DNA of 15,845 nucleotides from DASPKO01 sp035628055 (GCA_035628055.1 DASPKO010000186.1:1-15845), one strand, 5' to 3'. Shown: positions 6,666 to 14,587, counted from the stretch's first letter. The notes: generated by a model from the letters alone, not told the origin. Numbers and translations are program-made.

Positions 6666-9600
6666 ATGTCGAGCCTGCTGGAGCGCAACCTGGCGGCCCT
6701 GAGCCTGCGGTCGCCGGCGGTGGCGCGGGCGGTCGGGGCGGCCGCGCCGGAGCCGGCGGTGGAGTTCCTGCCCGCGGCGGACGGCGAGCTGACCGGCCAG
6801 TGGCGCGGGGCGGACGGGGCGCGGGCGCTGGCCAGCCGCCGGCGGCCGCGGGACGAGGCCGAGCGGCTGGTGGCAACGGTGGACCTGGCGTCGGCGGGGT
6901 GCGTGGCGGTGGCGGGGTTCGGGCTGGGGTACCACGTGCGGGATCTCGCGCTGCGGCTGGGGCGCGCGGGCCAGGTGATCGTCTTCGAGCCGGACCTGGC
7001 GCTGCTGCGCGCGGTGCTGGAACGGGTGGACCACGTCTCGACGTTCGCGCGGGGGAACGTGGTGGTGGTGGTCGGGGCGGACGACGCGGGCGCGATCGCC
7101 GGCGCGCTGCGCGGCTGGGAGGGCCTGGCGGCGATGGGGAGCGTGCTGCTGGACCACCCGCCGAGCGCGGCCCGCCTGGGCGCGGCGGCGGGGAGCTTTC
7201 ACGCGACCTTTGCGCGGGCCATCGAGGCGGTGCGGCTGGCGGTGGTGACGAGCCTGGTCCAGGTCCGGACCACGGCGCGGCACCAACTGGGCAACCTGGG
7301 CCGGTACGTGACGGGCCCGGGGATCGCGGGGCTGGCGGGGATCGCCAGGGGACACCCCGCGGTGGTGGTCTCGGCGGGTCCGAGCCTGCACCGCAACATT
7401 GACCTGCTCACCGACTCGGCGCTGCGCGGGCGCGTGGTGATCATCGCGGTGCAGACGGTGCTCAAGACGCTGCTGGCGCGGGGGATCCGGCCGCACTTCG
7501 TGACGGCGCTCGACCACAGCGCGATCTCGACACGCTTCTACGAGGGGCTGAGCGCGGCGGACGTTCGCGGCAGCGAGCTTGTCATCCTTCCGATGGCCCA
7601 CCCGGCGATCGCGCGGGCCTTCCCGGGCGCGGTGCGGTGCGCCTCCGACGAGTTCCTGGACCTGGTGCTTGGGCCGGCGCTGGCGCCGGCGCACGGGGCG
7701 CTCCCGGCGGGCGGGACGGTGGCGCACCTGGCGTATTACCTGGCGCGGCACCTGGGGTGCGACCCGGTGGCGCTGGTGGGCCAGGACCTGGGCTTCACCG
7801 ACGGGCAGTACTACTCGGCGGGGGCGGCGATCCACGAGACGTGGGCGGGCGAGCTCAACGAGTTCAACACCCTCGAGATGCTCGAGTGGCAGCGGATCGC
7901 GCGCACGGGGCACTCGCTGCGCCGCGCGGTCGACACGCTGGGGCGGCCGATCTTCACCGACGAGCAGATGCTGACGTATCTGCTCCAGTTCGAGCGGGAC
8001 TTCAAGGCCGACGGCGAGCGCGGGCTGACGGTGGTGGACGCCACGGAGGGCGGGGTGGCCAAGCGGCACGCGCCGGCGCTGCCGCTGCGCGACTTTCTCG
8101 CCCGGCACGCGGCGGCCGGGGCGGCGCCACTCCCCCGGGCGCTGGCCCACCCGGAGCGGGACCGCGAGGCGGGCGCGGGCGGCGTGGCGCCGGCTGGGGA
8201 TGGCACGGCGGCCTCATCGGGCGGGGCGGCTCTGCCCGAGGGCGTGCGCGCGCACCTGGGAATGGTGCGGGTGCAGTCGGGAAGGCTCGGCCGGCTGGCC
8301 GCGGAGGCCGCGGGGCTGTTCGGGCAGATGCTCTCGTGCCAGCACGACCAGGCGCGGCTGGGGAAGCTGCTGGGGCGGGTGGAGGCGATGCACGCGGAGG
8401 TGAAGACGCTAGAGCCGGCGTACGCGCTGGTGCAGCGGCTCGACCAGTCGGGGACGTTCAACCGTGCGCGCGCGGACCGGGCCCTGTCGCTGAGCCCGGG
8501 GCTGGCGCCGCTCGAGCGGCAGCGTCGCGAGCTGGAGCGCGACCTGGCGAGCGTGACGGGGCTGGCGGAGAACGCGCGGGTGCTCGCGGGTCTCCTGGAC
8601 GAGGCGCTGGGGGACGGTGCGGAGGCGGGGTGTGAGCCGGGCGCGGTGGTGGGCGGCGTGGGCGTGGGCGTGCGCGTGGGGCGCGAGCCGCCGCGCCGGG
8701 CCTGGGGGCTCATCTGCCTCGACCCGGGGCGCTCGGGGCTGGGGCTCGAGCGGGCCCTGGCCGAGCCGTTCGTGCGGCGGAAGAACGCGCTGCGGCTGAC
8801 GCTGGAGCGGCTGGCGCGCTGCCGGCTGCTGGCGGGGGTGGTCCTGGCGACGGACAACCCGGCGCTGGCGCGCTCGCTGGCCGGCCCGGCGATCACCGGG
8901 CTGGACGTGCGGTTCCACGTGACCGCGACGGTCCCGCTGGCGGACCGGCGCGAGCTCGTGCGGGCCGCCCGTCTCTGGTGCCCGGGCTGCTGGCGCGGGG
9001 GGTTGGGGAACCTGACGTGCTGGGACGAGGTCTTCGACGCGCCCGTGGCCGCCGAGGTGATGCGCGCGCATGACCTGACGGCGGTGGTGGTGGTAGGGTC
9101 CGACTGGTGCCTGATCGATCCCGGCCTGACCGACGCGGTGATCGCCCGCTGGGACGACTCGTGCTCGTGGGACGAGCGGCGGCTGGGGCGCGTGCCGGGC
9201 CCGCTGCGTCACCTGGTCTTCTGCCCGGCCCCGCCGGGGCTGGCGCCCTGCCTGCTTACGCGGCCGGCGGTGGAGTCGCTGGCGGCGGGCTGGGGCGCGG
9301 GGGCGCGGGCGTCGATCGGCGGCCTGATGGCGTACATCCCGGGCGTGCCGATGCCCGACCCGCTGGGGCTGGAGCTGCACGTGCCGCCGCCGGCGGAGGT
9401 GCGCGACGCGCTGGCGCGGTTCATTCCCGACTCGCCGGAGCGGCGTGCCGGGTTGGCCGCGGCGCTGGCGCTCCTGCCGGGCGGGGGCGTGGCGGCGGGC
9501 GCGCTGGAGGTGGTGCGCGCCGTGGCGGCGACGCCCGCGCCGACGCAGGTGGCCCAAGGGCCCGCGCACCTGGTGCTGGAGCTGTGCACGGGACGGCGGA

Positions 9601-10346
9601 CGAGCGGGCGGCGGGGGCACTGGGAGCGGGGTTCGACCGGCACGATCGAGCGGCCCCCGCTCACGCTCGGGCTGGCGGCCTCGATCCTGGAGCAGTTCGG
9701 GGCCTCTCGCCCCGACGGGGCGCTGACGCTGGGGGGCGCCGGGGACCCGCTGCTCCACCCGGAGCTGGCACGGGTCCTGCGGCTGGCCCGGGAGTGCGGG
9801 GTGGCGGCGGTGCACCTGCGCACCGACCTGGTGTGCGATGCCGAGGTGCTGGAGGTGCTGCTGGATTCCGGGCTCGACGTGGTGAGCGTGGACCTCATGG
9901 CGGAGAACCCGGGCACGTACGCGGCCCTGATGGGCGGGGGACACCTGGCGAGCGCGACGCGGAACCTGGAGCATCTGCTGGCGCGGCGCGGGGCGCGCGG
10001 GAGCGGGCGGCCCTGGATCGTGCCGCGGATGACGCGCTGCGACGCGGCGTACGGGGACGTCGAGAGTTTCTTCGAGCGGTGGACGCGGGCCGCGGGGTGG
10101 TGCGTGATCGACCCGCTGCCGCTGGCGCTGCCGGGGCAGCGGATCGGGCCGCTCCCGCGGCCGGAGCGCGTGGAGGCGCAGGCGGCCCGGCGCACGATGA
10201 CGGTGCTGTGCGACGGCTCGGTGCCGGTGCGGCGGCGCGACCCGCACGGGGCCTCGGGCATCGCGAACCTGGCGACCGTGCCGCTGGGCAAGGCGTGGCG
10301 GACCCTGCTGGCGCGGCGCGCGGGCGCCCAGGACCGGGCCGCGTGA
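6666..10346 (+). CDS. Maf-type flagellin glycosyltransferase fused to SpsF-like and degenerate radical-SAM-like domains
   Basis: The 1226-residue product has three parts. Residues 1-650 are a Maf (motility associated factor) protein: the N-terminal Rossmann-like part has AGFGLGYHVRDL and VFEPD (83-110), and the central DUF115/MptE-like part has VVVSAGPSLHRNI (233-245), FVTALDHS (278-285) and VGQDLGFTDG (371-380). A helical region follows. Maf proteins transfer CMP-activated nonulosonic acids to flagellin. Residues 678-960 resemble SpsF-type nucleotidyltransferases (LLAGVVLATDNP at 721-732, VVVVGSDWCLIDP at 807-819), but the R-x-GS-x-LPGK loop is altered. Residues 967-1215 follow the radical SAM/SPASM pattern (LGGAGDPLLHPEL, 1022-1034; LLDSGLDVVSVDL, 1065-1077) without the C-x3-C-x2-C motif. 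I chose the ATG at 6666 because it begins the Maf N-terminus. Its stop overlaps the next start (GTGA), so it leads the operon. The Maf call is strong; roles of the added domains are unknown. Confidence 0.85.
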   Translation: MSSLLERNLAALSLRSPAVARAVGAAAPEPAVEFLPAADGELTGQWRGADGARALASRRRPRDEAERLVATVDLASAGCVAVAGFGLGYHVRDLALRLGRAGQVIVFEPDLALLRAVLERVDHVSTFARGNVVVVVGADDAGAIAGALRGWEGLAAMGSVLLDHPPSAARLGAAAGSFHATFARAIEAVRLAVVTSLVQVRTTARHQLGNLGRYVTGPGIAGLAGIARGHPAVVVSAGPSLHRNIDLLTDSALRGRVVIIAVQTVLKTLLARGIRPHFVTALDHSAISTRFYEGLSAADVRGSELVILPMAHPAIARAFPGAVRCASDEFLDLVLGPALAPAHGALPAGGTVAHLAYYLARHLGCDPVALVGQDLGFTDGQYYSAGAAIHETWAGELNEFNTLEMLEWQRIARTGHSLRRAVDTLGRPIFTDEQMLTYLLQFERDFKADGERGLTVVDATEGGVAKRHAPALPLRDFLARHAAAGAAPLPRALAHPERDREAGAGGVAPAGDGTAASSGGAALPEGVRAHLGMVRVQSGRLGRLAAEAAGLFGQMLSCQHDQARLGKLLGRVEAMHAEVKTLEPAYALVQRLDQSGTFNRARADRALSLSPGLAPLERQRRELERDLASVTGLAENARVLAGLLDEALGDGAEAGCEPGAVVGGVGVGVRVGREPPRRAWGLICLDPGRSGLGLERALAEPFVRRKNALRLTLERLARCRLLAGVVLATDNPALARSLAGPAITGLDVRFHVTATVPLADRRELVRAARLWCPGCWRGGLGNLTCWDEVFDAPVAAEVMRAHDLTAVVVVGSDWCLIDPGLTDAVIARWDDSCSWDERRLGRVPGPLRHLVFCPAPPGLAPCLLTRPAVESLAAGWGAGARASIGGLMAYIPGVPMPDPLGLELHVPPPAEVRDALARFIPDSPERRAGLAAALALLPGGGVAAGALEVVRAVAATPAPTQVAQGPAHLVLELCTGRRTSGRRGHWERGSTGTIERPPLTLGLAASILEQFGASRPDGALTLGGAGDPLLHPELARVLRLARECGVAAVHLRTDLVCDAEVLEVLLDSGLDVVSVDLMAENPGTYAALMGGGHLASATRNLEHLLARRGARGSGRPWIVPRMTRCDAAYGDVESFFERWTRAAGWCVIDPLPLALPGQRIGPLPRPERVEAQAARRTMTVLCDGSVPVRRRDPHGASGIANLATVPLGKAWRTLLARRAGAQDRAA

Positions 10347-11155
10347 GCGCCACGTGCGTGATCCTGGCACGGGCGGGGAGCCGGGGGCTGCCGGGGAAGA
10401 ACTGGGCGCCGGTGGCGGGGCGGCCGTGCGCGGCGTGGACGATCGAGGCGGCCCGGGGCGCACGGGGGGTGGCGCGGGTGGTGGTGTCGACGGACGCTCC
10501 GGAGGTCGCGGGGCTGGCGCGGGCCGCGGGGTGCGACGTGGTCGAGCGCCCGCCCGAGCTGGCCGGGGACGCTGCGACGGTCGACGCCGCGGCGCGGCAC
10601 GCGGTGCGCGCCGTCGAGGACCGGGTGAGAGCGCGGAACGCGCGGCGCGACCCGGTGGTGATCCTGTACGCGAATGTTCCCGTGCGTCCGCCGGGGCTGA
10701 TCGACCGCGCGCTCGCCGTGCTCGCGGCCTCGGGGTGCGACAGCGTGCAGTCGTACGCCCCGGTGGGGAAGTTGCATCCCTGGTGGATGGTGCGCCTGGG
10801 CGAGGACGGGGTGGTGCGGCCCTGGGAGGGCGAGGTTCTGAACCACGGGGTCTTCCGGCGGCAGGACCTGCCCCCGGCGCACGTGCCCGACGGGGGCGTG
10901 ATCGCGCTGACCCGGCCGGCGCTGTTCCTGGAGCTCGCCGGAGTGTCGGGCCCGCACGCGTTCTTCGGGGCCGAGCGCCGCGGGATCGTGACGGGGCCGG
11001 GCGAAGTGGTCGACATTGACACCGCGGAGGACCTGTGGGTGGCCGAGGCGGCGCTGCGGGGGCGCACGGCTTCCGGGGCCGGGCGCGGGTGCGCGGGCGC
11101 GAGTTCGGCGTCGTCGCACGGGCCGCGCGGGCCGGCCGTCGCGAGGGGGAGATAA
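10343..11155 (+). CDS. CMP-nonulosonate (acylneuraminate) cytidylyltransferase
   Basis: The enzyme joins CTP to a sialic-acid-like sugar, giving the CMP-sugar donor. The 270-residue product opens with the CTP-binding loop ILARAGSRGLPGKN (7-20). It continues with VVVSTDAPEVAGLA (46-59), ILYANVPVRPP (108-118), FRRQDLPPAHVPDGGVIALT (171-190) and the metal-binding VVDIDTAEDLWVAE (222-235). These match NeuA/PseF/LegF proteins of usual length near 230; the excess is a Gly/Ser/Arg tail from about 240. The start is GTG at 10343, overlapping the Maf stop codon by four bases and implying translational coupling. Which nonulosonic acid is used cannot be read from the sequence; absence of legionaminate- or pseudaminate-specific genes nearby favours a Neu5Ac-type sugar, so I give no symbol. 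Confidence 0.88.
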   Translation: MSATCVILARAGSRGLPGKNWAPVAGRPCAAWTIEAARGARGVARVVVSTDAPEVAGLARAAGCDVVERPPELAGDAATVDAAARHAVRAVEDRVRARNARRDPVVILYANVPVRPPGLIDRALAVLAASGCDSVQSYAPVGKLHPWWMVRLGEDGVVRPWEGEVLNHGVFRRQDLPPAHVPDGGVIALTRPALFLELAGVSGPHAFFGAERRGIVTGPGEVVDIDTAEDLWVAEAALRGRTASGAGRGCAGASSASSHGPRGPAVARGR

Positions 11156-11161
11156 CGACCG

Positions 11162-12271
11162 ATGCCGCTGCGCTGCGCGCGTCCGCCGCTGGTCATCGCC
11201 GAGCTGGGTGTGAACCACGACGGCGAGGAGTCGCGCGCGCTCGGGCTGGTGGAGGCCGCGGCGCGCGCGGGGGCGGACGCGGTGAAGCTGCAGCTCTTCC
11301 GGGCGCCCCTGCTGCTGAGCCGGGCGGCCCGGCTGGCGGAGTACCAGGCCCGCGCGGGCGAGAGGGACCCGGCGGAGATGCTGGGCCGGCTGGAGCTGGG
11401 CCCGCGGTCGATGGCGCGGGTCATCGAACGGGCCCACGCCGCGGGGCTGCACGCCGTCGTGACGGTGTTCAGCCTGGAGCTGGTGGCCCCGGCGGCGGCG
11501 CTGGGGTTCGACGCGTTCAAGTTCGCGTCGCCGGACCTGGTGAACCTGCCGCTGCTCCGAGCGGTGGCGGGGGCGACGGGGAAGCGCCCGCTGATTCTCT
11601 CGACGGGGGCGGCGAGCCGGGCGGAGGTGGCGCGCACGCTGCGCTGGCTCGGGGACGAGCACGACCGGCTGGCGCTGCTGCAGTGCGTGAGCAGCTACCC
11701 AACGCGGCCGCGGGACGCTTCCCTCGCGGCGCTGCGCGACCTGGCGCGGCTGTTCGGGGGCCCGCTGGGGTACAGCGACCACACGACGGGGGAGGACACG
11801 GGCGCCCTGGCGGTGGCGTGCGGGGCGCGCATCCTGGAGAAGCACCTGACGCTGGACCCGGGAGCGCCCGGGCCGGATCATGCGGCCTCGCTCGATCCGG
11901 AGGGCTTTGCGCGATACGTGGCGCTGGCGCGGGCGGCGCGGGTCGGAACGCCGGAAACCGGGAGCGCGGACGTGCGGCTGGGACCGCCCGCCAAGCGAGT
12001 GCTGGCCTGCGAGCGGGACGTGCGCCGGCTCTCGCGGCAGTCGGTGGTGCCGCGGCGCGACCTGGGAGCGGGGCACGTGCTCACCCGCGGCGACCTGACC
12101 GTGAAGCGTCCCGGGACGGGGATTCCCGCGTGGCGGCTGGAGGCGGTGATCGGGCGGGCGCTCGCGCGGGCCGTCGAGGGCGATGTGCCGCTGCGGGCGT
12201 CGGACCTGGCGGCGTACGGCGGAAGCGGGCGCGGGGGGCGGGCACGGGATCGTGAGGCGGGCCCGGCATGA
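11162..12271 (+). CDS. neuB: NeuB-type nonulosonic acid synthase
   Basis: NeuB-family enzymes condense phosphoenolpyruvate with ManNAc, or a related hexose, to form a nine-carbon sialic-acid-like sugar. The 369-residue product has the TIM-barrel family landmarks IAELGVNHDG (12-21), GADAVKLQLF (37-46), FKFASPDLVNLPLL (119-132), ILSTGA (145-150), QCVSSYPT (174-181), GYSDHTTG (203-210) and ILEKHLTL followed by GPDHAASLDP (224-246). A C-terminal antifreeze-like SAF domain (about 285-350) includes LTVKRPGTGIP (312-322). GAGGGGGAGA at 11143-11152 is a good Shine-Dalgarno for the ATG at 11162, six bases after the previous stop. Its stop overlaps the next start (ATGA). Substrate could be ManNAc, or the bacillosamine-derived sugar of the legionaminate route; no genes for the latter are here. 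Confidence 0.93.
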   Translation: MPLRCARPPLVIAELGVNHDGEESRALGLVEAAARAGADAVKLQLFRAPLLLSRAARLAEYQARAGERDPAEMLGRLELGPRSMARVIERAHAAGLHAVVTVFSLELVAPAAALGFDAFKFASPDLVNLPLLRAVAGATGKRPLILSTGAASRAEVARTLRWLGDEHDRLALLQCVSSYPTRPRDASLAALRDLARLFGGPLGYSDHTTGEDTGALAVACGARILEKHLTLDPGAPGPDHAASLDPEGFARYVALARAARVGTPETGSADVRLGPPAKRVLACERDVRRLSRQSVVPRRDLGAGHVLTRGDLTVKRPGTGIPAWRLEAVIGRALARAVEGDVPLRASDLAAYGGSGRGGRARDREAGPA

Positions 12272-13434
12272 GCAAGGGACCGGGAGGGCCGGAACTGGTC
12301 GCCGTGGTGACGGGGAGCCGGGCGGAGTTCGGGCTGCTTGCGCCGGTGATGGAGGCGATCGACGGGCATCGGGGGCTGCGCCTGGCGGTGGTCGCGGGCG
12401 GTGCGCACCTGCTGGCGCCCGGTCTGACGATCAACGAGGTTCGGGCCCGGTGGCCGGTGGCCGCCGAGGTGCAGATGCAGGAGCCCGGAGCCGTCCCGTC
12501 GCGCGAGGGTGATGCCGCGGCGGTGGGGCGGGGGATCATGGGCTTTGCGCGGGTCTTCGCGGCGCTGCGGCCGGGGTGGGTGCTGGTGCTGGGTGATCGC
12601 GTGGAGGCGTTCGCGGCCGCGGCGGCGGGGAGCATCGCGGGCCTGGCGGTGGCGCACGTCCACGCGGGCGACCGGGCCGAGGGGATCGCTGACGAGGCGA
12701 TGCGGCACGCGATCACCAAGCTGGCGCACCTTCACCTGGCGGCGACGGAGGAATCGCGCCGGCGCGTGCTGGGGCTCGGTGAGCGGCCCGAGCACGCCCT
12801 GAACGTCGGGTCGCCGGCCATCGACGGGCTGGTGGGGATCGGGGCGCTCTCGGAGGCGGAGGCTGGGGAGCTGGGAGATCCGCGCGTGGTGGTGCTGCTG
12901 CACCCTTCCGGATTGCCTGCGGAGCGTGAGCGCCGGCTGGCCGAGGCGGTGCTCGCCGCGGGCCGCGCCGCGACGCCGCGGATGCTGGTGCTGGCACCCA
13001 ATCACGACCCGGGCTCGGAAGTCATTCGGGAAGTGATTTCGGCGGGCGCCGGCGTGGCGGGAGGGCCGTCGTGCGTCAGGGAGCACCTGCCGCGCGGGGT
13101 ATTCCTGGGCCTGCTCGGGCGATTGTCGCGGAAGGGTGGGGTGCTGCTGGGGAACTCGAGCGCCGGCCTCATCGAGGCCGCCGCCCTGGGGCTTCCGTGT
13201 ATCAACGTGGGCCCGCGGCAGGGGGGGCGTGAGCGAGCGGGGAACGTGATCGACGTGCCCGAGCGCGAGCTGGGGTCGCTTGCGGGGCGCGTGGCCGAGG
13301 CGCTGGCGCTCCCGCGTCCGCGGGCGGTGACGCACCCGTACGGCGATGGCCGCGCGGGCGTGCGCATCGCCGACGCGCTGGCGGAGCGGGACCCGAGAGA
13401 CCCGGCGCTGCTGAGGAAGCGGAATGGATTTTAG
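12268..13434 (+). CDS. neuC: NeuC-type UDP-GlcNAc 2-epimerase (hydrolysing)
   Basis: This family converts UDP-GlcNAc (or a UDP-diacetamido sugar) to the free 2-epimer plus UDP, the first step of sialic or legionaminic acid synthesis. The 388-residue product has a GT-B-like fold signature: VVTGSRAEFGLL (13-24), VLVLGDRVEAFAAA (105-118), HVHAGDRAEGIADEAMRHAI (130-149), KLAHLHLAATEESRRRVL (151-168), GSPAIDG (181-187) and GNSSAGLIEAAALGLPCINV (295-314) followed by GPRQGGRERAGNVIDV (315-330). The segment normally written HGGE reads HAGD, a Glu-to-Asp change seen in findings. Length fits the family. The ATG overlaps the neuB stop by four bases. It is the last gene of the operon, and no U-tract terminator is visible downstream. 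Confidence 0.9.
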   Translation: MSKGPGGPELVAVVTGSRAEFGLLAPVMEAIDGHRGLRLAVVAGGAHLLAPGLTINEVRARWPVAAEVQMQEPGAVPSREGDAAAVGRGIMGFARVFAALRPGWVLVLGDRVEAFAAAAAGSIAGLAVAHVHAGDRAEGIADEAMRHAITKLAHLHLAATEESRRRVLGLGERPEHALNVGSPAIDGLVGIGALSEAEAGELGDPRVVVLLHPSGLPAERERRLAEAVLAAGRAATPRMLVLAPNHDPGSEVIREVISAGAGVAGGPSCVREHLPRGVFLGLLGRLSRKGGVLLGNSSAGLIEAAALGLPCINVGPRQGGRERAGNVIDVPERELGSLAGRVAEALALPRPRAVTHPYGDGRAGVRIADALAERDPRDPALLRKRNGF

Positions 13435-13498
13435 GAAGGCACGAAGGCACGGAGGCACGGAGGCACGGAGGCACGAGGGCACGGGGGCACGAGGGCAC
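13435..13498. repeat. 8-bp tandem repeat tract
   Basis: Eight head-to-tail 8-base units begin right after the neuC stop codon: two of gaaggcac, three of ggaggcac, then gagggcac, gggggcac and gagggcac (consensus GRRGGCAC). The tract is purine-rich on the plus strand. Small minus-strand reading frames rich in Pro, Ser, Cys and Leu across it are products of the repeat and not genes. The same period appears at 4010-4049. Confidence 0.9.
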
Positions 13499-13620
13499 GG
13501 AGGGAAGAACGGCAGAGAGCCGGGGGCACGACGAGAAAGGGCACAGACGGAGGAGACGGAGAGATAGAGAGAGACGCAGAGGCAGAGACATACCGAGACC
13601 GAGACACAGAGACGGGCAAC
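13499..13620. repeat. AG-rich low-complexity tract
   Basis: Directly after the 8-bp repeats, the plus strand is almost all purine, with many irregular GAGAC or GAGAG units (for example around 13550-13612). It fills the gap between neuC and the convergent zinc-ribbon gene. No gene and no hairpin terminator is seen in 13435-13690. Confidence 0.6.
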
Positions 13621-13690
13621 CAAAGAGTGGAATGGGAGGGGACCGCGGGCGGAGGGGCGCCGGCTCACAGAACCCGCGGTGGATGGGGGC

Positions 13691-14587
13691 TCAGGGCGCG
13701 GCACGGGCCTCCTGCCAGCGGCGCACTTCGAGGAGGCGCTCGCGCGTGTGGTTGAGGAGGCCGCAGTAGAGGAACAGGGCGGCGATCGGGCCCACCAGGA
13801 CGCACGCCCCGACCGTGACCAGCAGGGGGGCGGCCCACATGAGCATGCGGGCCCGCTCCTGGATGAACTCGTCGCCGAGCCGCGGCGCCAGCCAGCGCAG
13901 ATAGACCATGGCGCCGAAGAACCCGATCGCCGCGGCCACGAGGGAGACCAGGCCCATGATGTCCGCGAGTCTGGCCGGCACGAGCTGTCGCGCGTCGGCC
14001 TGCTGAGCCGCGACCTGGAGGACCGCCGCGACGAGTTGGATGATGACCGCCACGCGCACGACCTGGCGGGCCCGGGTCCCCCGGTCGACGAGGACGTGTG
14101 CCGGGTCGGGCGCGCTCAAGAGCCACCACCCGGCGGCGCTGAGCGCCTGCACCAGCAGATGGGCGACGAGCATGAGCGCGTCGAACGACGTCGGCATTGC
14201 CGGCGGCAGGCCGGCCCGCAGAGAGACACCGGCCACCAAGCTCCCGATGATCTGCACGACCATGATGAGGATGCTCAGGGCGATGGCCACGGCGACGATC
14301 GTGACGCCGCGATGGAGCCTGACGACGTAGGCGGGGTCGCTGTATTCGAGCTTGGGGCCGCGGAGGGAGAGCTCGACGGGCCAGGCGCACTCGGGGCACG
14401 CGCCGGCGACGGGCAGTCCCTCGAGGGGGTAGCCACAGCGGACGCAGGTGCGCGAGCCGCGCACGGTCGCTGGTGGCGGGGCGCGGGGCGGCGGGGGCGC
14501 GGGGGCCAGGTCGTAGGGCCGGTGGCCAAGTCCCGGCGCGCGCCGCGGCGGCGGGTCTGGGGGTCGCTCCATGGGCCGCGCGAGCAT
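13691..14587 (-). CDS. Zinc-ribbon membrane protein of unknown function
   Basis: The 298-residue product begins with about 40 Pro/Arg-rich residues. A zinc ribbon follows: CVRCGYPLEGLPVAGACPEC (48-67), with cysteines at 48, 51, 64 and 67. About five hydrophobic segments come next, near 96-118, 134-157, 176-195, 207-230 and 248-275. A cytoplasmic ribbon of the CGYxLxGL ... CPEC form ahead of several membrane helices is an arrangement I associate with planctomycete genomes; its role is not known to me. The start is uncertain: the ATG at 14587 lies 24 bases after the DUF456 stop, and an ATG at 14572 (MERPPDPP) is equally possible; neither has a clear Shine-Dalgarno. It is the last gene of the gatC-containing minus-strand cluster. 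Confidence 0.75.
   Translation of the reverse strand: MLARPMERPPDPPPRRAPGLGHRPYDLAPAPPPPRAPPPATVRGSRTCVRCGYPLEGLPVAGACPECAWPVELSLRGPKLEYSDPAYVVRLHRGVTIVAVAIALSILIMVVQIIGSLVAGVSLRAGLPPAMPTSFDALMLVAHLLVQALSAAGWWLLSAPDPAHVLVDRGTRARQVVRVAVIIQLVAAVLQVAAQQADARQLVPARLADIMGLVSLVAAAIGFFGAMVYLRWLAPRLGDEFIQERARMLMWAAPLLVTVGACVLVGPIAALFLYCGLLNHTRERLLEVRRWQEARAAP

Noticed and set aside
9209..12076. 955-residue minus-strand open frame across the Maf, cytidylyltransferase and neuB genes
   Set aside because: It crosses three well-supported plus-strand genes and reads as Arg/Pro-rich low complexity with no motif.
13202..13704. Minus-strand frames with repeated Pro-Ser-Cys-Leu-Arg peptides
   Set aside because: They are translations of the 8-bp and AG-rich repeats and have no independent sign of coding.
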